Below are positions 46,736-59,167 of a DNA stretch of 64,000 nt, one piece after another. The notes beneath the pieces were generated by a model that was not told the DNA's origin, ran no database searches, and saw nothing but the letters and a program-made list of their open reading frames with translations. Location: positions 48,063,811 to 48,127,810 of the forward strand of contig CM037584.1 of the NCBI GenBank assembly GCA_021018995.1, in the 5' to 3' direction. The DNA is from Chloranthus sessilifolius. Lineage: Eukaryota > Streptophyta > Magnoliopsida > Chloranthales > Chloranthaceae. Each line of letters begins with the position of its first letter. Position 1 is the first letter of the stretch. The position numbers were made by a program, and so were the translations under genes.

Positions 46736-48825
46736 ATTAATTGATTTATCTTTAAAGCTCATCTAACCGACTCAGGAAACTTTGTGTGACTGGTTCTCCA
46801 TCATAGCGTACCTACTCGACCCCACATACGTTAGTGTAAAATTTACCTCTCATGACTTGTTTTCATCAACTATTAGCCATGTAAATTGGAAACGTCTTGT
46901 GTTTTATCTAATTTCTAAAGTGTGTTTCAAAGTAATTAATTCTTATTAATAGTAAAGGTGTCGGCAGGTACGAAGGCAAAAACTTTTATGAGAGGGGGCC
47001 AAATTATAAACATATTAGTATATATGCTGCTTTGATAAAGAGTATTTTGGAAACTCAAAATTTGGTAAAAACTGTCATAAAAGGGCTGCGGCGGTGCTCT
47101 TATGGTAAGTGACATTGTTTTTATTTTTTATTTTTTATTTTAAGTTTAATTTAGGCTAGCCAATTTTGCAACTGAAGATTCTTGCGACACAACTGATAGT
47201 TCGCATCGTTGATTACCTTGAATAAGAGGATAGAGGTCATTTTTGGTTATATCTTTCACAATTTAGATTTTCATATCATGGCCCACATATCATATGGTTA
47301 GATGTTGATTTCAGTTGGCACGCATCTGTTATTATGCTGCATCATGTTAGGCATGATCACAATCACTATAGGGATGTGCGCCACATGTAAGCGACAGCTG
47401 ACCGTCTGATATTTTAATCATCTGATTCAAGGCAGTCCATGGTGTGAATTGTGAAACCATCAGTTGCGAAATCTTTGATTGCAAAACTTGCTACCCTTAA
47501 TTTAAAGGGTAGAAAAGTATCGTTAAATAGGATAGGAATCAACATCTACCTTCTGATCCGATAGTTGTCTGCAAGATCATGTATTTCAATGCAGTCAACC
47601 GATTATTCCTTTGTTTTAGTGAAGTGAGTGTAACATAAATTAGTGTTAGAGTAATAATTATGTTCGGAGCATATTCAAAGATTTAAAGTGATGGACCGAC
47701 AATAAGGGTAGCTTTTGAAATAATTATAAACATAAAAGTTAGATTTATAAATCAAAATAATAGCATGGGATAAGAAGGATGTGAAAAAGAAGTAAAAAAT
47801 ATGAATCGGTCATCAAGAATTGTGGCGCATCCTACGTTTTAAGAGAACAAAAATTGTGGTCAGGGTCATAGCCCATGTGAGCCCTCCCCTGGCTCCATCC
47901 ACATCGGAGACTTATATGGTTGCTGTTAGTTTTAAAAAGCATTAACTACTTTGAATCACATCACAAAAATGTTCTTTCTTTTTAATCCTTTACACCATCC
48001 ATCTTTAAATCATGGTATTAATATCAAACGTCACACATTTTATTTCCAAGTAATACTTATCCCTGAAAGGAACCTGTGAACCAAGTTACCTGGTAATTGG
48101 AGCGCATACCTAATGCCATACTCTTTCACTAGAACTCGCCAAGTTAAAGGAGGTCAAAGAAACCGACGGTTGGAATGCATTTATTTAATTATACACCGAA
48201 AATTATAAAGGCATGACAGATTTGTTGAGGATAAAATGCAAGCAGTTAACGTGATGCAACATAATTGACTGCACCGATCTGCATTAATTGAGTCGCATTA
48301 CACTTGCAACTAAATGCATCGGGCATAATCATAAAGATTAGTTTTGGCTGCGTTTGATTTAGCTCTTTCGGGATAAAAAGCAGCTCTTTACCTCTTTAGA
48401 TCTGCTTTTTACCTTCTCTCTCTCAGAACAGATTTTATCAGTTGTGAAGGATAGCTAGTGGGAGCTGCATCTGCTCTTATAGCCAGAGCTAACCCAAATA
48501 CAGTCTTCTACCATCGAAGGGGAGAGGTTGAATCTTTGATCTAGTGGCTCCAAACTCCTAAGTCCTAACGCAAACAAATCTCTACGATATTTGCTTAGTT
48601 GACCGTGATACAAAATCGCATCTATGTCTTGTTCGTTTTAAATAGCCTTGGTTTCCCCTAATGTGATTGACTGTGAGTCTGTGATGAAATCACTGATATC
48701 TGTATACAGGGAAAATCTCCTTTTTTTTTTTTTTTTTTTTCTGAGAAATTTTCCTTTTAACTCTTTTTTTTTTTTGAAAAATTTTCTTTTTAACTTAATC
48801 TTAATAAATGAATGAATATATATAT
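46736..48825. other. Anonymous spacer with a decayed foldback repeat
   Basis: No gene recognised over about 2.1 kb. 47240-47480 shares arm wording with the foldback MITEs (ATCTTTCACAATTTAGATTTT, CACATATCATATGG) but ends are lost. A poly-T run lies at 48720-48740. Confidence 0.45.
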
Positions 48826-50710
48826 ATTAAAGAGTTTTAAAAACTTTTGATTTATTATATGTTACTGACAAACTTGTAAAAATCACTTTCTAAAGAAGTG
48901 TTTTTTCATATTGAATTTATCTCTTCACCATAAATCTTAAGAGACACAAGTGTAGCATCTCTTTATTCTCTTACCATTATGTGAAAAGACCCAACTCTCT
49001 GAAAAGATACAAATATGAAATCTTTTTATCGTAATCTGAAAGCACATAATAATTGAAAATTTTCTCTATAAATAGAAATAAGATCTCTGTTAAAAAAAAA
49101 AAAAAAAAAGACACAAGAAAATAAGAATTTTTTTTTTTTTTTTTTTTTTTTTAACGGAGATCTTATCTTTATTTATAAATACAGAAAATCTCCAACTATT
49201 GTGTCTTTTCAGATTACGGTGAAAAGATCTCAAATTTGTGTCTTTTCAGAGAGTTGTTTCTTTTCACGGTAAAAAGAAATTGTTTCACTTGTGTCTTTTC
49301 AGATTTATGGTGAAGAGATACTAGACTTGTGTCTCTTAAGATTTAGGGTAAAGAGATAAATCCAAATCTGAAAAAACACTTCGTTAGAAAATGATTTTTA
49401 CAAATTTGTCATCTACATATAATAAATCAAGAAAGAAAGTTTTTTAAAACTCTTTAAAATATACAACAATTTTTTTCTAAACGTTACTTTGCGACATGGA
49501 AGCATCTATAGGTTACTTTGTGATTGGAACGATTTGATGGAACAAACTTTACCGGTTGGCAGCACAAGATTTTGTTCTTCCTCACGACCTTGCATGTTGC
49601 ATATATTTTAGACAAAGATCTTGCTGACTTACCACCTGCAAAATTAGACGACACTCCGGAGGTCATTACTGCGCGAAAGAAAGGTAATGATGATGATTAC
49701 ATATGCAAGGGTCATATATTGAACACGCTTACGAATTCTATTTACAATATCTACGTTAGCGTGCCTACGGTAAAAGAAATCTTGTATGCACTTGACTAGA
49801 AATATATACAGAGTAGAAGAATCTGGAAATCATATTTTATTTATTGGTAATTTATTTGATTTTAAGATAAAAAATGATAAGTCTATTCTAGCGCAAGTGT
49901 ACTACTTGCAAGTTATCATTAATCATCTTAGTTATGTTGGGATTAAACTTTCTGAGGAATTTCAAGTTGGCATTATAATTTTTAAATTACGGCTTTCTTG
50001 GAATAACTATAAAAAGAAGATGAATCATCGACAAGAGAATGAATCTTTGTCTATGCCTCAACTTTTACGTCATCTACGAATTGAGGAAGAACCAAGACTT
50101 CATTATTCTAAAGATGATAAAAGAGTTTATCCTAAGGAAAATTTGGTCAGAAACATTAAATCAAATGATTTTAAACCAAATAAAAACTTGAAGTCAAATA
50201 AGAATAAAAATCAATTCAAGAGAAAACCCACTGCTGATCAAAATGACGAGGACAAATCCAAAAAGAAAGAAAGAAATTCTTATTTTCTTGTGTCTTTTTT
50301 TTTTTTTTTTTAACGGGGATCTTATCTCTATTTATAGAGAAAATCTCCAACTATTGTGTCTTTTCAGATTATGGTAAAAAGATTTTATATTTGTACCTTT
50401 TTAGAGAGTTGTGTCTTTTCACATAACGGTAAAAAGATAAATCGATTCACTTGTGTCTTTTAAGAGAGTTGTATCTTTTCACATAACCGTAAAAAAAAAT
50501 CAATTCAGTTATGTCTTTTCAGATTCATAGTAAAAAGATGCTAGACTTGTGTCTCTTAAGATTTACAGTGAAAAAACACTTCTTTAGAAAATGATTTTTA
50601 CAAGTTTGCCATTAACATATAATAAATCAAGAAATTTTTTTTTTTAAAACTCTTTAAAATATACAACAATCTCCCACTATTTTAAAAGTTTTAAAAATAT
50701 ACAGTATATA
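48826..50710. mobile_element. Rearranged copia remnant with three LTR-like repeats
   Basis: Three copies of one LTR-like repeat: 48826-49105 (one orientation), 49150-49471 and 50312-50674 (opposite orientation). The first two form an imperfect palindrome with arms of about 300 bp and A/T-run centres. A copia gag fragment (49524-50290) lies between the second and third, in the opposite sense to its flanking repeats. After 50674 comes ATCTCCCACT, the reversed polypurine tract seen in the copia at 52736. Broken fossil. Confidence 0.6.
49524..50290 (+). pseudogene. Copia gag fragment
   Basis: MERFDGTNFTGWQHKILFFL is the start of a copia gag (UBN2-type), followed by YICKGHILNTLTNSIYNIYV and a Lys/Asn-rich stretch (PRLHYSKDDKRVYPKENLV) before the usual CCHC position. 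Gag forms the particle. Few breaks. Confidence 0.7.
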
Positions 50711-51256
50711 TATATATATATATGGACAGCCATGTCCCAATAGTGTATGTAGAGCTCCACGTGGCATCCAAAACATTGTACATCATCTTTAAAAAAAATT
50801 CATCTCTATTGTATTTTTTTAGCTCTGAAATTCATCTCTATTGTATTTTTACTAGAATTGATCAAAACAAAGCATTTGAGCTCCAAATGGTACCAAAACA
50901 ACGTTTTAGGCAGCACATGATGCTCCACATGTAAAGCTATCAACGGGTCGATCGGGCCAAAATTTTGGCTACCCAATAAGAAAATTGCATGTGCCCGACC
51001 CGATGGTTCATTAAAGCCGACCCGACCCAAAAACCCTACTCGACCCAACCTAATAAAACCTTTTGGCAGATCCCGACTATGCCCAATTGGAGAACAAGTC
51101 AGATGTCTCATGCCCGACCCGACCCGACGAGGGGGTTAAGATTTGGAATCCAACCTGGTAAAATATTGGGTTAGGTATGAGCTTGACCCGTTGAAAGCCC
51201 TATCCACATGAACTATTGTGACAGGTTTACATGCCCCATTGAGACACAACCCATTT

Positions 51257-51259
<3 letters not shown>
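50705..51259. mobile_element. (TA)n-bounded MITE, CTCCACATGGC family, with nested hAT MITE
   Basis: Starts after a TA run (50705-50722) and stops at the TA run from 51260. The left end reads ACAGCCATGTCCCAATAGTG and the right CATGCCCCATTGAGACACAA, partly complementary. Contains AGCTCCACGTGGCATCCAAAA as in 14339-14682. The hAT-type MITE at 50932-51202 is inserted in it. Confidence 0.6.
50932..51202. mobile_element. hAT-type MITE (271 bp) with perfect 8-bp TSD
   Basis: Flanked by TCCACATG on both sides (50924-50931 and 51203-51210). Ends TAAAGCTATCAACGGGTC and GACCCGTTGAAAGCCCTA are inverted, 15 of 18 matching. The interior is GC-richer with CCCGACCCGA words. No coding capacity. Confidence 0.9.

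Positions 51260-51313
<54 letters not shown>
51260..51313. repeat. (TA)n microsatellite
   Basis: About 54 bp of TA repeats between two MITE-like units. Confidence 0.95.
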
Positions 51314-51317
<4 letters not shown>

Positions 51318-51465
51318 AATGATTATACGATGCATGAGATAAATCTATGATTCGGTCCATATTTGTTGCATGTCATATTAGATCAGTGAGTTTTAAAATG
51401 TTAATTGATATGATATCCGACTAATAGGAGCTCCCGTCCATATGATAATTTTCATATATATATAT
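51314..51465. mobile_element. Possible small (TA)n-bounded MITE
   Basis: About 150 bp between TA runs. The left GAGAAATGATTATA and right TATGATAATTTTC are partly complementary. No ORF. Confidence 0.4.
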
Positions 51466-52735
51466 GAAAAGACTTTCGCCTTCTTTTTCTTCGGTTGATG
51501 TCCGCAAGTTTTGAGAAAACTTCATATGCATGCGAGGCGAGCCTGTCGGATTTAACTTGTTATGCCTGTATGAGGCTTGCGGTGTATCGTACTTTTGATT
51601 GATGCCCAAGGTCGACCCTATCACCTTTAGTTTAAGCCCGAACCCAAAGCTCAGCCCTATCACCTTTAGTTTAAGCCCTAACCCAAAGCTCAGCTCAAAT
51701 GTAGAGACATGATTAGGGGCGAATAAAAGACGGATCCTTTTCTAACGAGTAAAGCTTCTCTTCTCTTTCTCGCATGCATGAATTAAAGCAAAGAAGTCGA
51801 TCCTTCTGTCTCCACGCGGGACCTAAAAGCTCCTAATTTTACAGCCACGATTGCCGACGTCTTAAACTGTGAGTTGAGAGCGAGCTAGCTGAGGTTGCTG
51901 TGAGGCTCTAACATCCTTTAATTACCAAAAATTGACGTCCGATGTGAGACACCGTCACGTTTCCATTTCTTCCATCATTATTCCATGGGCTCAACCCAAA
52001 GCACCTCTCACTGTGGTTTCAAATCTCCCATTTTACATTATTAAAATCCAAGGTTCATCTTACATCATCAAATAATGTCTCACTTTTCTGTCATGTGTAT
52101 TTTTTTAATTAATTGTATATATTTCGACCAATGATCTTTAATATTTATTATTAAAAAAATAAGAAAAATAATAATATTAGTGTGCATAAATTTGGGAACA
52201 TCATAATAACCATTCATTATATCTCATAGCAAATAGATAAAATATGATAAGATGATATGGCAATGTGTATATAAATAGAATGAGTAGTATATTTTAATAG
52301 CGTACAAGCTTAACGCCCAATATAAATTAAAATATAAAATAAATATTTTTTTATGTTGCTTCTCCCATGATAACACCGTAATCTCGCGTTGTTGAAGTGC
52401 AAGATGAAAGACATCTCACCCGAGACAAGGCGACAATTCGAATCACTCTAAAGATGAAAAGATGAGCTACAAAATAACTCTTACTAAGATCAATCATGAG
52501 ATTTTAACTATTAACACCCGGATTGATGCAATTTCCAATGTAAAATTGTTGAATGCAACATTTCAGTTGGGGTAAAATTCCGCATTTAAGAACCCTTGCT
52601 ATCAAATTCAAGCACTTCAATAACAAAATGGCTAGGGGCCTAAGGCAACGAGTTGAACTTGAACCACATTTCATTTTCAACCAGATTTATAGTTGTTCGA
52701 TAGAAGAGAATCTTGATTTTCATTAGAGATTTTAT
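51466..52735. other. Anonymous spacer
   Basis: No gene recognised over about 1.27 kb. It holds a tandem duplication of 39 bp (51616 and 51655; CCCTATCACCTTTAGTTTAA...). Confidence 0.5.
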
Positions 52736-53370
52736 TGCAAAAATTGATATTGATAATGACTTCGAGACACGTAGTTCACTACGTTTTCTTAAAGACAGTA
52801 GACGCCTCCACTCCGTCAGAAACAAAGATATAATAGAGTTCTCAGCGAACCTGCTTTAAAGATATAATAGAGTCTGATCTTGGCAAAAATTGTATGTTCT
52901 TTTCTAGATTACACTTTCTAGAGAAAGAGCCTTCCCCACAGATTTTCTGATACACAAAAAGATTCTTAAAAAAAATAAAAACGTAAGAGAAGAAGAGAAA
53001 TAAATGCTATTGTAGTTTTTGTTATATCTTTCTAACCCGAATCTGATCTCTATTTATAGAGAAAATCACGAATCATCGTATCTTTTCAAATTTACGGTGA
53101 AGAGATGTCAAACTTGTGTCTTTTTAAAAAAGATAATGGTAAAGAGAAGATTGATTCACTTATGTCTTTTCAAATTGACGATGAAGAGATGTAAGACTTG
53201 TGTCTTTTCAACTAACGGTAAAAAGATAAATCAAAATTTGAAAATACACTTCTTCGGAGAGAATGATTTGTATAAGTTTGCTATTGAATTATTATCAATA
53301 TATATATTGATAATTATAAACTTAATTTTGAAACAATATAATATATATTACTAAATTAATATATATAATA
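52736..53370 (-). repeat. Copia LTR, 3' (left) copy
   Basis: The + strand runs TGCAAAAATTGATATTGATA to ATATAATA and is followed by ATCTCCCACT, the reversed polypurine tract. Matches 60533-61173 along its length. Confidence 0.8.
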
Positions 53371-53649
53371 ATCTCCCACTTATTTCAAAATAAAAAAAAA
53401 TGTGCATTAGAGTGATCATACTAAATATCATCAGAAGTACTGATCGGTTTGAACTATTGACTAGTACATACAACTCAAAATTTGTGAGGACTTTAAGTAG
53501 CTTATAGCTTTAAACTTAAAACTTGTCTAACAAATAGGAATTACATATACACTTACTACGACTTAAATCATTAGTGACATCAAGTTTGCACTTTACAGTA
53601 CTCATGCGCTAAAATCCTGATTTCATGAGTATCTCAAAGTGATCACAAC

Positions 53650-53760
53650 AAAAATCGGGTCCTATGCCGACGGCTATAATAAGAAGCTATTGGCGTATAT
53701 TTATCCTACGCCGATGGTTAGTATAGTATGCCTTTTTGCTACGCCCTTTTTACCACAGCC
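53650..53760. repeat. CACTA left subterminal repeats
   Basis: Copies of ATGCCGACGGCT, TTGGCGTA and TACGCCGATGG in both orientations. Confidence 0.75.
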
Positions 53761-55569
53761 CTCTTAAAGACCCCACTAAAAGCCCAAAATCCCGAAATCT
53801 CTTCAAAGCCCCAAATCCCGAAATCTCTTCAAAGCCCAAATTCTCCTCTCTCTGACTCCCTAGACCAGACCTGTTTCTCTCTCTTTGAAATCCAGAAATC
53901 CTAGCCTGACATCTCTCTCGCAATTTCTCCCGCTGAAACCCCATTTCCATCAAATTTTTTGAAAACATCATCTCCATCTGCTCAAGAACGATAGATGGAT
54001 CACTCGAATGGGGTTTAGTTCTGACAAACCATAGCTGATCGTGTCATCTTCATCTCCATTTTTGAATATGCAAAAGTGAATCACCAAGGTTAGGGTTTCA
54101 TTTTTTTTTTCATTTTGATTGCTTTATATTGCTAGTGTTTGTGGTTTTTGGAATTATTTTTTTTAAGTTTGATCTAATTTATGTAGAGGAAGACGAACCA
54201 TAGCAAATCGTAGAATCATAGCTGATCATATCGCCATTATCTCCATTTCTAGATCTGCAAAAATGAATCGCCTAAGGTTAGGGGTTTCAATTTTTTGTTA
54301 CTCATTAACTAGCTTTTATTTATTTATGGATTTTTTGTTGTTATTATTTTGGATTCCTTTTTTGTAGTTTGCATGTGGTGATGTGTTTCGTCTTTATTCT
54401 TGGTGTTTTTTTGGTTTTGTGATGAATAATCTTCATTTAGGTTCTGTGATGAATAAGATATAAATCAAGAGATTTCTAAGGTGATCATCAAGAGGATGGA
54501 CCTCTTCAACTTCATCCGATCAAAGCCCCTATTAATCAGGTATTTTGGGGGTTTCGTCTCCATTTTTGGCTTCTTTTCCACATGCAAAAGCTCCTATTTA
54601 TACAGAAAGTTGATCGGTTTTGGTTTTTGTTTTTGTTTTTGTTTTTGTTTTGCTTGTTTGTTTGCTTTTCAATTGAGTATTTAATGTGTTTTACTTTGTA
54701 TGCTCCTATGGCAAGACAAACGTTGTTATTTGAAGTTGATCTTCATTTTGTTTTGTTTGGCTAGAAATTAAAAATGGCTAGAGACCTTTGTGAATGAAAT
54801 GCCGATTTATAGATAATGATGCCTACAGGTATAGCAAACAACATTTGGATCAAAATAGAGATTTAAAAACCATGTCCCCTGCATCCCATCAATCTATTTC
54901 GCTTTATAAACAGCCTTGCCCCTTTCATCTGAATTTCTCTGCGGTTGACTGGCCCTTGGAAAGCATGTAGGGACGGTAAGGGTCATATTCTTTACCTGTA
55001 GCGCTAGCAGACACCATTGATGCTTTACACATGGCTTGCTTAGGCAATTTCTACATGGGATTTATTGGCCTAAAAAATATGTTTATGGGAAATATCGGCC
55101 AACGTTATAGGTAGCAAATACTAAAGTACCTTCTTTTTGGAGCAACATGTCACCGACTGATGCTAGTAATGGGTCCCCTCGTAATCAAGTTTAGAATGCT
55201 ACTATAAATTATTTTTTTCAAGCAAACAAGTGGCTTCAAACTAGTTAGTCTCTACTTTAAACATATCTGTTTTCCAATTTCTTATCTTCCTAGAAATATA
55301 AGCCAGCCAAACCGGCAGTCGGCATTCTATGGGGTAATGGATAAAAATCGAAGTGTTTTTAACCCAGTTCTCCTCAAGCATTTCTTACTGATTGCTCTTT
55401 ACAAATGTGGTCTTGTGCTTGTCAACTCTCAGTAGCTGTAACTGATGCTGTGATTTCTTGCAGCAATCAAGCAGTGTATGGAGAGAGCTGTAGATGAAGT
55501 GGGAAAAATTGTCAACTTTCCCATAGAAAGATAGAGAGAGAAGCCATGGTTGGAGGCCCTGTCTTGACG
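53761..55569 (+). other. CACTA cargo, left part: leader-like sequence
   Basis: No protein recognised. A pyrimidine-rich leader-like zone (53760-53960) and two GTTAGGGTTTC phrases suggest the 5' end of a captured plant gene. A tandem duplication of about 187 bp is visible (ATAGCTGATC at 54031 and 54218). (TTTTG)n-like run at 54625-54650. No NB-ARC domain is present. Confidence 0.45.
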
Positions 55570-56546
55570 CGTATTCATAGCCTTCGAGGGGATGTCTAAT
55601 TTGGAAGAATGGGTGGTATTACCTCCTCTTCTGAGGAAATTAGAAATTAGAGAATGTCCCAAGTTAACAAGAATGCCGCCGTTTCCATCATCTATTGAGG
55701 AAATAAGATTGTACAAGACCAATTCAATGCTATTAAGGTTTGGAGAATATCTAACACAACTCCACACCCTATCAATTAATAGAATTCCCGAGCTTAGGTG
55801 TCCGCCGAGGGAGATTGGAAACCTCACCGCCCTGAAACACTTGACAATCAATGGGTGTGATGATCTGGAGTCGTTGACCCCTGCTGATGATGAGGTGCTT
55901 CCAAACCTCACGTCTCTCTAAAGTTTGGAGGTCTGGAATTGCAGAAGCCTAACATGTTTGGCAGGGGAGGAGGCGATGCAAGGCTGGGTATCTCTCAAGA
56001 CTTTAGATATTAGCTACTGTGATAAATTGGCGCTATTGTCACGAGCTCGTTGCTTTGATGAAGGAGGGTTTGGAAATGGGACAACTCACCGCCCTTCGAT
56101 ACATAGCTATTATTCGATATCCTCAGTTGGAGTCTTTGCCAGGGGGCACGCATCACCTCACAGCCCTTGAGACTCTGTACATTAATGGATGTCCTGAGCT
56201 CGTTGCTTTGATGAAGGAGGGTTTGGAAATGGGACAACTCACTGCCCTTCGATACATAGCTATTATTCGATGTCCTAAGTTGGATTCTTTGCCAGGGGGG
56301 ATGCATCACCTCACATCGCTTCAGACCTTGCAAATCAGGTTCTGTTAGAAGCTGACATCACTGCCGGATGGGCTGCAACACCTCACTACGCTTAACATTA
56401 TGGATTGTCCCGAATTGGACAGACGATGTAAGAAAGAGACGGGCGAGGATTGGCACAAGATACAACACGTCCCTCATATCTATATTAATTTCAAAGATAT
56501 AAGAAGAGAAGAATCATCATTACCATCATCATCATCATCATCATGA
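55570..56546 (+). pseudogene. NLR (CC-NBS-LRR type) C-terminal LRR fragment inside CACTA
   Basis: Begins IAFEGMSNLEEWV, the wording that opens the last LRR block of RGA-type plant NLRs. Leucine-rich repeats follow (LRKLEIRECPKLTRMP, LTALKHLTINGCDDLESL, LTALRYIAIIRCPKLDSLPG). It ends with the family's typical C terminus [20 protein letters not shown], a Ser tail and TGA at 56544-56546. NLRs sense pathogen effectors, with the LRR giving specificity. Here the NB-ARC part is absent. An in-frame stop follows NLTSL (55919-55921), the frame changes near 56040, and another stop lies at 56347, so it is a captured, non-functional piece. A 153-bp unit (51 residues) is tandemly duplicated from 56043. Confidence 0.85.
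56043..56348 (+). repeat. 153-bp tandem duplication in the LRR region
   Basis: GAGCTCGTTGCTTTGATGAA recurs at 56043 and 56196. The two units are nearly identical over some 140 bp and encode two LRRs each. Confidence 0.9.
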
Positions 56547-56858
56547 ATTCATGATTGAAGACGACATGCATGCATATGCATCAACACTCTTCACTCCTCA
56601 TTTTCCACTCCCAAATTATTTTGAAGCTGCAACCAAGGAATATGGAATTTCTTCTATCAACTCAGCGCTTCCTTTTTCTTCGGTATGTTTTTAAATCTTC
56701 TGTAGTTTTGCATTAACTTTTATGGTACAACTCATAATTCCAAAATTTGCAGTAGCCAATAATTTGGGAAACAGAGTATTATTGAGGTATTTCTTGGAGC
56801 TTGCTGATCTCCATCCTTCTCTGCTCCTCACCCACCAGAAATTTTCAAGAAAAATTTT

Positions 56859-57110
56859 GATCCTCTGTTCACACCTACAGGTTTACTAAAATCATATGGC
56901 ACACATCACGCTCAAACGTGATATTTAGGGCTATTTTGTTGGCACCTGTGACATGTAGAATCAAAAATTTACCGTTTGATGGTAAGATCAGGGACTCAAA
57001 ATCCATTTTGTGGAGGATTAGGTGGAAAACGATTTTCATTGGCTGATTCCAAGTAGTCAAGGAGTGTATAGGGGTTTCGGATTAGAATAAGTACTTATTT
57101 GCTAAGAATT
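56859..57110. mobile_element. Decayed foldback MITE
   Basis: Starts CCTCTGTTCACACCTACAGG, like the end of 57187-57602, and has the same kind of arms. The second end is not clear. Confidence 0.45.
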
Positions 57111-57186
57111 TATGAAAGGTAACTTTCACTAATTGTCCAACCTTTAAATGATTTCTACACATTTAAAAGCAAGACAATTTTATTTC

Positions 57187-57602
57187 GGGTGCCTCTGTTC
57201 GCGCCTATAGCTTTACTGAAACTGCCTACATTTGAAACCAATTGACTTCTTGGAATCAGACAATAAATTTTTTTTTTTCATCTCAATCTTTTATACAATG
57301 GATCTTGAGACCATGGTCGTACCATCAACCGGTCATTTTGGACCAAATCCCAAAGCAATGGCCCTAAAATGACATTTGGGCGTAATGTGTGCCTTGTGAT
57401 TTTAGGGCCACATTTTGGGAATCCGTGGAAGGTGGAATAAAAAATGGACTGTCTAATGGTACACTTATGGTCTCAATATCCATTGAATGGAAGATTGGAG
57501 TGAAATACAATTTCCATTGTCTAATTCCACGCAGTCAATAGGTTTCAAGGGTTTCGGATGTAGACACTTTCAATAATCCTATAGGCGTGAACAGAGGTAC
57601 CC
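57187..57602. mobile_element. Foldback MITE, GGTACCTCTG family (416 bp)
   Basis: The left end (GGGTGCCTCTGTTCGCGCC...) is inverted at 57579-57602, 22 of 24 matching. The whole unit folds on itself about 57375 (CAATGGATCTTGAGACCATG faces TATGGTCTCAATATCCATTG). Nested in the CACTA cargo. Confidence 0.85.
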
Positions 57603-59167
57603 TTTTATATTTCAGTCGTGAAATTAAATTCTGGAGAAATCAAAGTAACATGGCCCTTTATGCAGCTATTTATATTCTCCATCCCAGTGCAGGTATTTTT
57701 TTGACTTGCAAAAATAATTCCAAAATAGCAAGTGAGGCATGGAGGTAATACCACCCATTCATCTCCTCAGCAGTGTTTCTTTCCTTGTGTTCACAGAGAA
57801 TGCCACCTATTTTATAGGTACACCTGGCATAATAGTTGTAGGATGCTAGCCCCATCCCTTACTTTTCTCTTTTGACTACCTGATGCTCTATGATAGCCAC
57901 ATGCAATGAGGAACTATAATCTAGATGCGTAGTTGCAGCATCCAACCCTCTAAAACTGCCTACTCAACGGTAACTTCTGCAGTGTAGGACCAGCAATAGA
58001 TATAAAGCTTCTTAGATTTCTGATGCAAAATGTATGTAACCTGGTGAAGTCACCAATAACCTTAAAACTTTCTGTTGCCCAAATTGCATTAGTCATGCAC
58101 TAGCTGTTGCACTAGTTGTATTGGTTTCGTCAGTGTCACATTTGGCTAGGCGAGGGGTGGGTAAGGAGCAAATGGCCTTTAGCTAGTGGCAGAAATATTT
58201 CATTTATGCTACCGCTGCTGCTTTCGGAACCTCACACGCAGCATCAATTGTGGCTAATTGGCTATTTGGCTATTATCACTTAAAAAGCGTGCATATATAT
58301 ATCAGGTGTGCGGTTATGGGATAATAGGTTTTGCAATTTAGCTACTTTCTTTTAGGCTCATTTGAGCTTGAGAAGTTGATAATTTGGTATTGCTCATCTT
58401 ATCTTTTTTCTGATGTAATGTTTTTTTCTCCGGATTTTTAAGTGAGAATGAAGTATGGTAAGAGTTTGCACTTGCTTTCATTCATTTTTTCAACACTCAG
58501 TGTTTCACATCACCTTAGTTCTTTCTATCTCTGTAGTCTCTTGATGAGAATATGCAATAGTTACACATGAAGAAAATTCTCCCAAAAGCTCATTTTGCAC
58601 ATGTTTGACACACTTGTGCACTAACAAGTGTTGGCAGTAATTTTCACATGCCTGGAATGGGCAATTCTGCTTAAAACATGAATGGTTATCCACCTACATA
58701 AAGGTTATTGCACACTACTTAAGCACATCGTAACTTCTAATATATAATGTGAATGATTTTGATTAAAGCACTTCTTAATGCCTTATTCCTTTAGTCTCCA
58801 ATGCCATTATGTATCAAATTTATGCTCTTTGTTGTGTCTCATCTTTGCTATTTGTGAAAATTAAATGGCTGATTTGAGTCGACTAAGGGAGATTTTTGTA
58901 TGCCTGCGTTTTTACAAAGGGAGCAGATTTAATTCGTCCCGTTAGAAAATTGGGCCCATGACCTGTGTTTGTAGCTCTCAAATACAAGTCAAAGGGAGCG
59001 AAACTTCTGCATTGATCCTTCATAAACCAGATGTTAGCCTACTGCCATGAAGAAAGAGATCAGAAAAATGATTATAAGTGGATCTACTCTTACCTGCATT
59101 GAACCGATGGCTGGGAAGGATCCTGTGAACTTTAGGTAGGTATGGCAATTGGGAAAAAAAAAATTAA
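57603..59167. other. CACTA cargo, right part: no gene recognised
   Basis: About 1.56 kb. Possibly the 3' flank of the captured NLR gene or other captured DNA; I see no domain in the short frames. Confidence 0.45.

Noticed and set aside
55429-55911. Minus-strand ORF of 160 codons
   Set aside because: Opposite strand to clear LRR coding; a shadow frame.
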